From the NCBI GenBank assembly GCA_016705245.1, contig JADIYM010000021.1:45396-109395 (forward strand): a stretch of 64,000 nucleotides of DNA, in the 5' to 3' direction. The stretch is from Blastocatellia bacterium. Its GTDB lineage: Bacteria; Acidobacteriota; Blastocatellia; UBA7656; JADIYM01. Of the stretch, positions 57,295 to 64,000 are shown piece after piece. Each line of letters opens with the position of its first letter. Position 1 is the stretch's first letter. The notes under the pieces were generated by a model, which saw only the letters and a program-made list of their open reading frames with translations, searched no databases and was not told where the DNA came from. A program made the translations under genes and the position numbers.

Positions 57295-58586
57295 TGCTGA
57301 CGGATATGGGCATTCTGCTTCTTGGCGTCAACCACCGCACCGCCCCGGTTCACGTCCGTGAGCAGCTGGCCTTCGGCGATACCGAATTGCGGACCGCGCT
57401 CGCCGATCTCGTCGACCGAGAGACGATCGACGAGGCGCTGATTGTCTCGACGTGCAATCGCGTCGAGGTTATCGCGGCTGGCAGCGCCGACGACGCGTGC
57501 CTGGATCGGATGATGGACGTGCTGGGGTGGTCCGGCGGCCTGTCGGGAGTCGACCTCGAGGAACACATCTACGTTCACCGGGATCTGGCCGCGATCCGGC
57601 ATCTCTTCCGCGTCGCGTCGAGCCTCGATTCGATGATTGTCGGTGAGCCGCAGATCCTCGGTCAGGTGCGCGAAGCTTATCGCGTCGGCCTCGACGCCGG
57701 GACGGTCGGTCGGAACCTCACGACACTCATGCAGTCGGCTTTCGCGACGGCGAAACGCGTTCGCACCGAGACGGCGATTGGATTCAACGCGGTGTCGGTG
57801 AGCTTCGTCGCCGTCGAGCTCGGGCGAAAGATCTTCGGAGCCCTGAAAGATCGCGTCGTCCTGCTGATCGGCGCTGGAGAGATGGCGGAGCTTGCGGTGC
57901 AGCACCTCGTGGACTCGGGCGTTTCGGGCGTGCTGGTCGCGAATCGCACGCATGAGCGCGCTGAGACGTTAGCCGGATTGCACGGAGCGACCGCCGTGGA
58001 GTTCGAGGATCTCGGCACGCACCTCGTCGAACCGGACATCGTGATCTGCTCGACGGCGGCGCCGGACTACGTGCTGCGGGCGGCGGACGTGCGAGTGGCG
58101 CAGGACCGCCGCCGTAACCGTCCCCTCTGCATCATCGACATCAGCGTGCCGAGACAGGTGGACCCCGCGGCAGCCGAGCTCGACAACGTGTTCCTGTTCG
58201 ACATGGACGACCTGCAGCGCGTCGTGGGTTCGAACCTGAAGGAGCGCGAGCGAGAGGCATCGCTTGCCGAGGTCATCGTCGACGACGAGGTCTCGAAATA
58301 CGTCGGTCGGGTCCGGACGGCGGACATCGGACCGACCGTCACCGAGCTCAAGGAACGGCTCAACGACGTCGCGATCGGAGAGTACAGGAGGCTGCGGCGT
58401 CGGCTGGGCGACCTGACACCGGAGCAGGAGGAAGCAATCCTTTCGGTGCTTCTGCCGTCGATCGTCAACAAGATCTCGCATCCGATGATCGCGCACATGC
58501 GCGACTCGGCGAGGCGCGACGGCCACGCCGACGGCGGCGTCTCGATCTGGCGGCGAATTTTCGGCCTCGGCGGCGGCGAACAGTGA
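57294..58586 (+). CDS. hemA: glutamyl-tRNA reductase
   Basis: This 430-residue enzyme has LLGVNHRTAPVHVREQL, the catalytic Cys in IVSTCNRVEVIAA, SLDSMIVGEPQILGQVREAY, the NADPH site VVLLIGAGEMAELAVQHL and IIDISVPRQVDP. It makes glutamate-1-semialdehyde, the first step of C5 tetrapyrrole synthesis. The ATG overlaps the TGA of the ccsA/hemX gene; a second ATG at 57306 is possible. hemC overlaps its stop by four bases. Confidence 0.95.
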   Translation: MLTDMGILLLGVNHRTAPVHVREQLAFGDTELRTALADLVDRETIDEALIVSTCNRVEVIAAGSADDACLDRMMDVLGWSGGLSGVDLEEHIYVHRDLAAIRHLFRVASSLDSMIVGEPQILGQVREAYRVGLDAGTVGRNLTTLMQSAFATAKRVRTETAIGFNAVSVSFVAVELGRKIFGALKDRVVLLIGAGEMAELAVQHLVDSGVSGVLVANRTHERAETLAGLHGATAVEFEDLGTHLVEPDIVICSTAAPDYVLRAADVRVAQDRRRNRPLCIIDISVPRQVDPAAAELDNVFLFDMDDLQRVVGSNLKEREREASLAEVIVDDEVSKYVGRVRTADIGPTVTELKERLNDVAIGEYRRLRRRLGDLTPEQEEAILSVLLPSIVNKISHPMIAHMRDSARRDGHADGGVSIWRRIFGLGGGEQ

Positions 58587-59482
58587 AACGCTCAGAGATC
58601 GTCATCGGGTCGCGCGGGAGCGCGCTCGCCCTCTGGCAGTCCGAGGCGATGGCGCGCGCGCTCGAGTCGGCCCATCCGGGCCTTTCGTGCCGTATCGAGA
58701 TCATCAAGACGACCGGCGACGTGATGCGCGATGCGTCGCTCGTCGCGATCGCAGGAAAAGGCGTGTTCACGAAGGAGATCGAGGATGCGATGCTCGATGG
58801 CCGCGTCGACGTCGCGGTCCACAGCCTCAAGGACTTGCCGACAGAGCTCCCTGACGGATTGACGCTGGCGGCGATCACGAAGCGCGAGGACCCGCGCGAC
58901 GCGTTCTGTGCGCGGCCAGGTATCGCCTCGATCGCCGAGCTTCCGGACGGCGCGACAATTGGCACGAGCAGTCCGCGGCGACGGGCGCAGTTGCTGGCGT
59001 GGCGTCCGGACCTCGAGCTCGTCGATCTGCGCGGCAACGTCGACACGCGACTCCGGAAGATCGAGACCGAAGGGCTCGACGGCATCGTTCTGGCGTGTGC
59101 CGGGCTGAGACGGCTGGGACTGGCGGATCGGATCACCGAGCCGCTCGGCGTGAGCGTGATGGTGCCGGCGGTCGGCCAGGGAGCGTTGGGGATCGAGGCG
59201 CGCGACGGTGACGGGGACATCCTCGAACTGCTCGGTGCGCTAGCGGACGCCGAGACGACGGCTGCGTGTCGGGCCGAAAGGGCGTTTCTCGAGGCGGTCG
59301 GCGGAGGCTGCGCGGCGCCGATTGCGGCGCACGCCTGGCCGGACGGTGACGGGCAGCTGTCGATGGTGGGTTCGCTGGCGACGGACGCGACGCGGCCGCC
59401 GATGCGTGGGATGTTGACGGGATCGATCGCGAATCCCGAGTGGCTTGGTCAGTCGCTGGCAGTGGTCTGCCGGCGGTCCTGA
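58583..59482 (+). CDS. hemC: hydroxymethylbilane synthase (porphobilinogen deaminase)
   Basis: This 299-residue protein has IGSRGSALALWQSEAM, VAVHSLKDLPTELPDGL, IGTSSPRRRAQL, VDLRGNVDTRLRKI and the dipyrromethane-binding Cys in AVGGGCAAPIAAHA. It joins four porphobilinogen units. GTG start (GTGA overlap with hemA) makes a ccsA-hemA-hemC operon. Confidence 0.95.
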   Translation: MKRSEIVIGSRGSALALWQSEAMARALESAHPGLSCRIEIIKTTGDVMRDASLVAIAGKGVFTKEIEDAMLDGRVDVAVHSLKDLPTELPDGLTLAAITKREDPRDAFCARPGIASIAELPDGATIGTSSPRRRAQLLAWRPDLELVDLRGNVDTRLRKIETEGLDGIVLACAGLRRLGLADRITEPLGVSVMVPAVGQGALGIEARDGDGDILELLGALADAETTAACRAERAFLEAVGGGCAAPIAAHAWPDGDGQLSMVGSLATDATRPPMRGMLTGSIANPEWLGQSLAVVCRRS

Positions 59483-59637
59483 TCGCATGATGTCGGGTCT
59501 GCAACGTCGCCGCATCCGCACGACGCCGGGTTCGAATTGCACGACTTTCGCGAAAGGTCGCGCCGGACGAACCAAAAAGCCGCAAGACACGCGGCAATCA
59601 GGGCAACGAAGAGGAGGCTCTGCTCGATCAGACTCAT
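59449..59637 (-). CDS. small membrane protein with C-terminal Cys cluster, 62 aa
   Basis: One membrane helix (SLLFVALIAACLAAFWFVRR) is followed by a Cys-rich tail (CNSNPASCGCGDVADPTSCD). This resembles the short FeoB-associated Cys-rich membrane proteins, but no feoB is nearby. It is convergent with hemC and overlaps its 3-prime end by 34 bases. Its size makes the call tentative. Confidence 0.45.
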   Translation of the reverse strand: MSLIEQSLLFVALIAACLAAFWFVRRDLSRKSCNSNPASCGCGDVADPTSCDQDRRQTTASD

Positions 59638-59690
59638 CGGCGCAAGTATAGCGTACGTAGCGCGTTGATCTGGGACGGGGAGGGCGTTTA

Positions 59691-61442
59691 ATGTCTGAGG
59701 TGATGACTTCACGCATCGGTCGGTTTGAGATTCTCGAGTCGCTCGGCGACAGTGTCGCCGGAAACCATTACCGGGCCTTCGATCCCGCAACCAACCGCGA
59801 AGTCGCGGTCGAGACCTTCCGTCTGGGAACCCTTCCGAGCGATGCCGCGCGGGAGGCGTTCGTGACCGGGCTGAAACGGTCTGCGCACTTGCTGCACCCG
59901 AAAATCGCCGCGGTTTTCGACGTGGGTGTCGACAACGACCTTGCCTATGTGGCCGGCGAGCAGTTGACCGGGACCACGCTCGAGAGGGCGATGGTCGAGT
60001 CGGGTCCGTACGAGCTCGGTCAAATTGCGCCGGTCCTCCGGCAGATCGGCGCGGCGCTCGACCACGCGCACGCGCAGGGCGTCGTCCACGGTGGACTCGA
60101 ACCGTCGCGCGTCCTGATTCTCGAGAATGGCGACGTCAAGGTGACGGGATTCGGGTCGGACTTCCCTGCGGTGCGAACGGCGCAGGGCGCCCACGCGTTT
60201 GCCGGCGAGCCGAAATACTTTTCGCCGGAGCGCGTTCGGGGCGAGGCCTTGACGCATCGTGCGGATATTTTCTCGTTCGGGGCGATCGTGTACGAGTTGT
60301 TGACGGGCCAGGGGCCGTTCGACAGCGACTCGCTGATCACGGAGTTGTACCGGCTCGTGAACGAGCCGCATCGTCCGGCTACCGAGCTTCGGGCGAGCCT
60401 TCCGGCTGCAATCGACGAAGCGCTCGATTATGCGCTGGCGAAGCAGCCTAAGGACCGCTACCTGTCGTGCGCGACGTTCATCGACTCGCTCGACGCCATC
60501 ATTCCGGCGGCGGCGGAACCGTCGGCGATACCGGTTGCCGAGGCCGCGCAGTCTGGTTCGGCCGAAACGATCCAGTATTGCGACCAATGCGGCTCTGAGC
60601 TGCAGGCGAAGATGAAGTTCTGCTGGTCGTGCGGCACGACGGTGATACACGAGTCCGGGACTCCGGCGGTCGGGGACGTTTCGGCTACTGGTGTTGCCGA
60701 GGTTGCACCATCGGAGGCCAATGCGGCGGCCGAAAGGAACGTCGTCAAGATTGAGGCAGTGCCCATTCCTGTTCCGGTGCCAGTTCAGAGTACTCCGGTT
60801 GCGGTTCCGACCGGGAAGGCGCCCGAGAAGACCCCGGAAACGGAGCCGGTGAAGGCTGCGGAAGCGCCAGTGGCTCCTGCTGCTGTTGCAGGCTCGGCAT
60901 CGACGTCGAAGTTGAATGCCGTGAGCTCGCGCGCGACGGTGCCGATGGAAGCGGTCGTCGACGAGATCGCCGAGATCGGGAAGGCGGTCGACGTCAAGAA
61001 GCCTGCCCGGACGGAGGTAGCTCGGACGGAAGTGGCTCCGGCCAAGGTGGCTCGGACAGAGGTAGCTACGGCCGAGGCGGCTCGGACGGAGACGGCACAC
61101 GCTGTGGGCATACTGCCGCCACCGCTGTCTGGCTACGCCATGTCGACGGGGACCAAGAGCTTGCCGGCGCCTGGTGTTGAGATCGATGCTGCTCCGTCGA
61201 AGCCAAGCACTTTCCGGGCCACGTTGCCGATCCTGATTTTCGTCGTGATTCTCCTGGTGTTCGGCGCTTTGGGGTTCTGGTTCGCTCCGCGCTTCCTGGC
61301 TCCGAAGGCTTCGGCGCCTCCGCCGGCGGTCGAATCAGCGCCATCAGAGGCAACACCGGCCGTTCCGGCGGAGTCCTCGCCGGGTTCGACGGAGGCACCG
61401 CCGACGGCGCCTGAGACTCCGACGGCAGCGTCGGGGCAGTAG
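59691..61442 (+). CDS. membrane-anchored pseudokinase with zinc ribbon and repeat linker
   Basis: This 583-residue protein has an N-terminal Hanks-type kinase fold (about 8-275) with altered catalytic motifs. The VAVK Lys is Glu (REVAVETFRLG), HRDLKPxN is HGGLEPSRVL, and DFG is GFG (KVTGFGSDFPA). A zinc ribbon (CDQCGSELQAKMKFCWSCG) follows, then an Ala/Pro/Glu/Val linker with the tandem ARTEV units (VARTEV, APAKV, ARTEV), a C-terminal membrane helix (LPILIFVVILLVFGALGFWF) and a Pro-rich exported tail. It probably binds ligands or partners without phosphotransfer. GAGGGCGTTTA precedes the ATG. Confidence 0.85.
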   Translation: MSEVMTSRIGRFEILESLGDSVAGNHYRAFDPATNREVAVETFRLGTLPSDAAREAFVTGLKRSAHLLHPKIAAVFDVGVDNDLAYVAGEQLTGTTLERAMVESGPYELGQIAPVLRQIGAALDHAHAQGVVHGGLEPSRVLILENGDVKVTGFGSDFPAVRTAQGAHAFAGEPKYFSPERVRGEALTHRADIFSFGAIVYELLTGQGPFDSDSLITELYRLVNEPHRPATELRASLPAAIDEALDYALAKQPKDRYLSCATFIDSLDAIIPAAAEPSAIPVAEAAQSGSAETIQYCDQCGSELQAKMKFCWSCGTTVIHESGTPAVGDVSATGVAEVAPSEANAAAERNVVKIEAVPIPVPVPVQSTPVAVPTGKAPEKTPETEPVKAAEAPVAPAAVAGSASTSKLNAVSSRATVPMEAVVDEIAEIGKAVDVKKPARTEVARTEVAPAKVARTEVATAEAARTETAHAVGILPPPLSGYAMSTGTKSLPAPGVEIDAAPSKPSTFRATLPILIFVVILLVFGALGFWFAPRFLAPKASAPPPAVESAPSEATPAVPAESSPGSTEAPPTAPETPTAASGQ

Positions 61443-61450
61443 GCGGAAGT

Positions 61451-61476
61451 CCGGGCGACCCTGCGGCGTCGCCCGG
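61451..61476. terminator. hairpin after the pseudokinase gene
   Basis: CCGGGCGAC (61451-61459) and GTCGCCCGG (61468-61476) form a perfect 9-bp stem with an 8-base loop. There is no T tract, so termination efficiency is uncertain. The rest of the gap to 61741 shows nothing recognisable. Confidence 0.5.
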
Positions 61477-61740
61477 AAAGCCGGTCGTTACCTCGGGAAC
61501 TGCCGAGCCGCGTCGACTACGACCGCATGCATCAGAACCGCGAGCGAGCTGGCCTGCGGACATACGTCACAATCCGGACGCCGATTCACCTATCCGTCCA
61601 GCGTTCGGACCTTCTCATCCCGGCGGCCGGCCGGCCGCGCCCGACCATGATGCGCCAGGCGTTCGGTTCCTGAGACCGCCCGGAATGACTAGAACCGCGC
61701 GCCGCGTCTACCCATCCCATCGTGTCGATACGTACCGACA

Positions 61741-62943
61741 TCATTCAACGAATGTCCGCGCGCAGTGATCTCCAATTATTTTCAGAAACCGCCCCACATC
61801 GCCCCATTTCCAGAGATCGCAGGCAACCCTCGTACATCCTTCCTTAATATGTGCACTACAACGAGTCGAGCGGGCTGCGTACCCCGCGACCCCGCGATTG
61901 AGCACGTGGGTGTAGATCTGCGTCGTTGAAACGTCAGCGTGACCTAAGAGCTCCTGAACGGTCCGGATGTCGTAACCGCTTTGTAGCAGATGGGTGGCAA
62001 ACGAGTGACGCAGAGTGTGTGGCGAGCACGGCTTGTGAATACCGGCACGCGTCGCAGCGCCGCGGATGGTGCGCTGAATGGTCTCGGGTTGAAGGTGATG
62101 CCGGCGCTCGATTCCGTCTCGAGGATCGATCGACCGCTTGGGCGCAAAGAACACGTACTGCCAACCGATGGCCTTGGCCGCGTTGCGATATTTGACGCTA
62201 AGGGCGTGGGGGAGCCAGACCTCGCCGAAGCCTTCGTGCAGGTCGGCAGAGTGCCGGAGCATGGCGCGCTCGATCTGTTGCCGCAGCGGAAGGACGAGGA
62301 ACTCGGGCAGGACGGTCACTCTGTCCTTGTCGCCCTTCCCCTGGCGAACGGTGATCTCGCGCCGCTCGAGGTCGACGTCTTTGATGCGAAGACGTAGTCC
62401 TCGAGGACTCGTGATGCCGGTGCCGTATAGAAGCGCTGCGACGAGATGCATCGTTCCAGAGAGCTCGTGTAGCAGGTCGCGGCCCGCGCGCGGCGTCAGG
62501 ACGACGGGAAGCCGGCGCGTGGACTGGGCGCGGGTCAGCCCATCGAGCCATGGCAGGTCGACGGCGAGGACTTCGCGATAGAGGAAGAGCAGGGCGGCGA
62601 GGGCCTGGTTCTGGGTGGAGGCGGCGACCTTTCGTTCGATGGCGAGGTGAGAGAGAAAGGCTTCGACCTGGGACGGGCCGAGGTTGAGTGGATGGCGTTT
62701 GTTATGGAAGAGAATAAAGCGGCGCGCCCAGTCGACGTACGCCTCTTCGGTGCGGATGCTCATGTGTTTGACGCGAATTCGGTGTCGAACCTGGTCGAGG
62801 AGCCGCGGCGATTGTGTCGTGTCAGTCGAGCCAAGGTGACGGAGCCAGGCGACTGGATGCTCGGCACCGGTGGCACCGACCTCGCGGCGGCCGCCGATCG
62901 ATTCAGGACCATTCGTCGGTTGCCGACCCGTCTGTTCCCGCAT
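61741..62943 (-). CDS. intI: integron integrase (IntI-type tyrosine recombinase)
   Basis: The core reads like IntI throughout: LLDQVRHRIRVKHMSIRTEE at the N-terminus, SHLAIERKVAASTQNQALAA, LPWLDGLTRAQSTRRLPVVL, and the IntI-specific extra region (NAAKAIGWQYVFFAPKRSID with RDGIERRHHLQPETIQR). The catalytic C-terminus has TLRHSFATHLLQSGYDIRTV, QELLGHADVSTTQIYTHVLN and a GKGDKDR Lys. The first catalytic Arg box (GTGMRxSEGL in relatives) appears as GTGITSPRGL, apparently because of two compensating indels at 62393-62416. The start is uncertain: the frame is open to 63972, but homology ends near 62830; the ATG at 62943 is a compromise. The tail after YTHVLN is also atypical. Confidence 0.85.
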   Translation of the reverse strand: MREQTGRQPTNGPESIGGRREVGATGAEHPVAWLRHLGSTDTTQSPRLLDQVRHRIRVKHMSIRTEEAYVDWARRFILFHNKRHPLNLGPSQVEAFLSHLAIERKVAASTQNQALAALLFLYREVLAVDLPWLDGLTRAQSTRRLPVVLTPRAGRDLLHELSGTMHLVAALLYGTGITSPRGLRLRIKDVDLERREITVRQGKGDKDRVTVLPEFLVLPLRQQIERAMLRHSADLHEGFGEVWLPHALSVKYRNAAKAIGWQYVFFAPKRSIDPRDGIERRHHLQPETIQRTIRGAATRAGIHKPCSPHTLRHSFATHLLQSGYDIRTVQELLGHADVSTTQIYTHVLNRGVAGYAARSTRCSAHIKEGCTRVACDLWKWGDVGRFLKIIGDHCARTFVE

Positions 62944-64000
62944 ACGTCCGGTGGAATGAATTGGCTCACTCGTCCGATATGCTCCAACTTTGCTGCCGGC
63001 GCGCCACGGAGGAGGATCGTCATCGGAGCGGCCGAGGCATTCTCGGCGCGGTCGTCGTGCCTCGGAATATGGAGCAGCGGCGTTCAATGTGCGGGCAGTC
63101 GAGTCGGTATCAGGATGTAAGGCGGAGCGCCCGGTTGCGCCGTCGTCGGTAGACGACGCACCTTGAACGTTGATCTCGCTCGAGCGGCGCCTCGAGTCCC
63201 AGAGATCCGCAATCCAGCTAGGCTCCGGAGGCCCAACGGCGCGGCCGGTGCCCGGACCCGAGCTCGAGTGCGACTTCGAGGGCGGAGTCGTGGTTGACGG
63301 TCCAGTACCAGGCGGTGGAGATTTTGAACGGGGTCGCAACGAACTGGCAACCGGACTCGAGCGAGTAGCCCCTCCCGAAGACGTAACCGGTATCGAAGTC
63401 GAGTCTGGCGACTGTGGTGCTAATGGAGGAATCTCGGAGGAAGCGATTCGAGACGTATTTCGCGCCGGCTCCGCAAGTGGAACGGCGGCCGATTCGGAGA
63501 GAGGGAGCGAGGTATCCGTGTTGCCGGCCTCAGGGGCTCGGCCCGAAGCCTCATTACAGGTCGACGCACCGGTTCGATTCGAAGCGACGGCAAGGTCTGC
63601 CGCAACGGGTCGGTTTGGTCCACAGTGTCTTTCGGCAGCACCGGGTCTGTCCGCAACACCGCGTTGGTCCGTCGCACCGGGTTGGTCCGACGCGGAATCC
63701 GGTGCATCCGTAGAAGCGGCTGAATTACTGGGGTGGCACGTTGCAGACTGCCCTGATGAATGCGTCGGAAATGCGACCTGATCGCGGCGTGAGCAAGCTT
63801 GCAGCATCTCGGGCCGGTTTCGGGAGCCGACAGAGCCACGCTTGACAGCTTGTGGCTCGTAGGCGGATGGGCCAAGCCGACGCGACGTCAAACTCGTCAC
63901 CAACGGCGCGGATGAAGACTCATCTCCACTTGGAGCGTCCTTGGACGAGACCCACTTCGCATCATCTGCCATCCATGGAACGTTAGTACGCCTAACACAC
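62944..64000. other. presumed attI/first-cassette side of the integron; coding strand unresolved
   Basis: Integron cassettes lie 5-prime of intI, so this side should hold attI and the first cassettes. Both strands are open: 63170-63781 on + (203 aa, Asp/Glu/Gly-rich, MISLERRLESQRSAIQLGSG at its start) and the in-frame upstream extension of intI on - (Ser/Pro/Thr-rich). Neither looks like a known protein. Imperfect short tandem units (GTTGGTCCG and similar) occur near 63600-63700. A GCCTAAC (63990-63996) fits the RYYYAAC half-site of an attC but is cut by the window end. No attI core is certain. Confidence 0.4.

Noticed and set aside
61741..63972. A single 743-residue integrase with a long N-terminal domain
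   Set aside because: IntI homology begins near 62830; the upstream ~340 residues are low-complexity Ser/Pro/Thr sequence without a ribosome binding site, most likely an open frame in the attI/cassette side.

Overview
This is a GC-rich bacterial chromosome segment, probably from an uncultured Gram-negative lineage close to Acidobacteriota. That placement is an inference from gene content: a cNMP-binding/DUF4388 protein, GAF-rich histidine kinases, FHA and zinc-ribbon fusions, TIG/NHL and Hydin-type surface proteins, lipoproteins, and many hairpin repeats between genes. No rRNA or other firm taxonomic marker is present. One tRNA gene, tRNA-Phe(GAA), is seen.

Layout. 0-10.3 kb: a secreted BNR-repeat protein, HU, a large hybrid histidine kinase, a VOC-domain protein, two small unknowns, a TlpA-type lipoprotein, a cNMP/DUF4388 regulator and a 7Fe-type ferredoxin. 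10.3-18.2 kb: MtgA transglycosylase, a small lipoprotein, an aldo/keto reductase, an unusual zinc-ribbon/MshEN/FHA/membrane/propeller fusion, and an exported dikinase-like protein. 18.3-25.8 kb: a strong promoter and ~490-nt leader in front of a giant surface protein, a FecR-like protein, a lipoprotein and an inositol-phosphatase-like protein. 25.9-32.9 kb: a 2-oxoacid dehydrogenase operon (lpd, E1-alpha, E1-beta, E2) followed by an encapsulated-ferritin-like gene with a C-terminal encapsulin targeting tail, lipB and lipA, so the lipoylated complex and its lipoylation enzymes sit together. 33-40.3 kb: a DHH phosphoesterase, a PDZ/hydrolase-like protein, an aroA-aroK-AI-2E-transporter operon, and divergently an anti-sigma kinase/STAS pair. 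40.4-49.6 kb: a TPR-like protein, a PPC-domain surface protein, a repeat-rich stretch with a RAYT transposase remnant between inverted REP-like copies, a TIG/NHL protein and an FHA-membrane-trypsin protease. 49.8-61.5 kb: small unknowns, tRNA-Phe, a second GAF kinase, a glutaryl-CoA-dehydrogenase-like enzyme, ccsA/hemX-hemA-hemC and a pseudokinase. 61.7-64 kb: an integron integrase (IntI) with its presumed attI/cassette side running off the window end.

Two properties run through the whole window. First, at least twelve otherwise well-conserved genes are broken by 1-2 base frame changes, most of them in short homopolymers. Biologically essential genes (lipA, lpd, E2, a ferredoxin) are among them, so most are probably sequencing or assembly indels. 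I annotate each as one gene and mark the break. Second, several families of long inverted repeats occupy nearly every intergenic gap and in places supply the last codons of genes.
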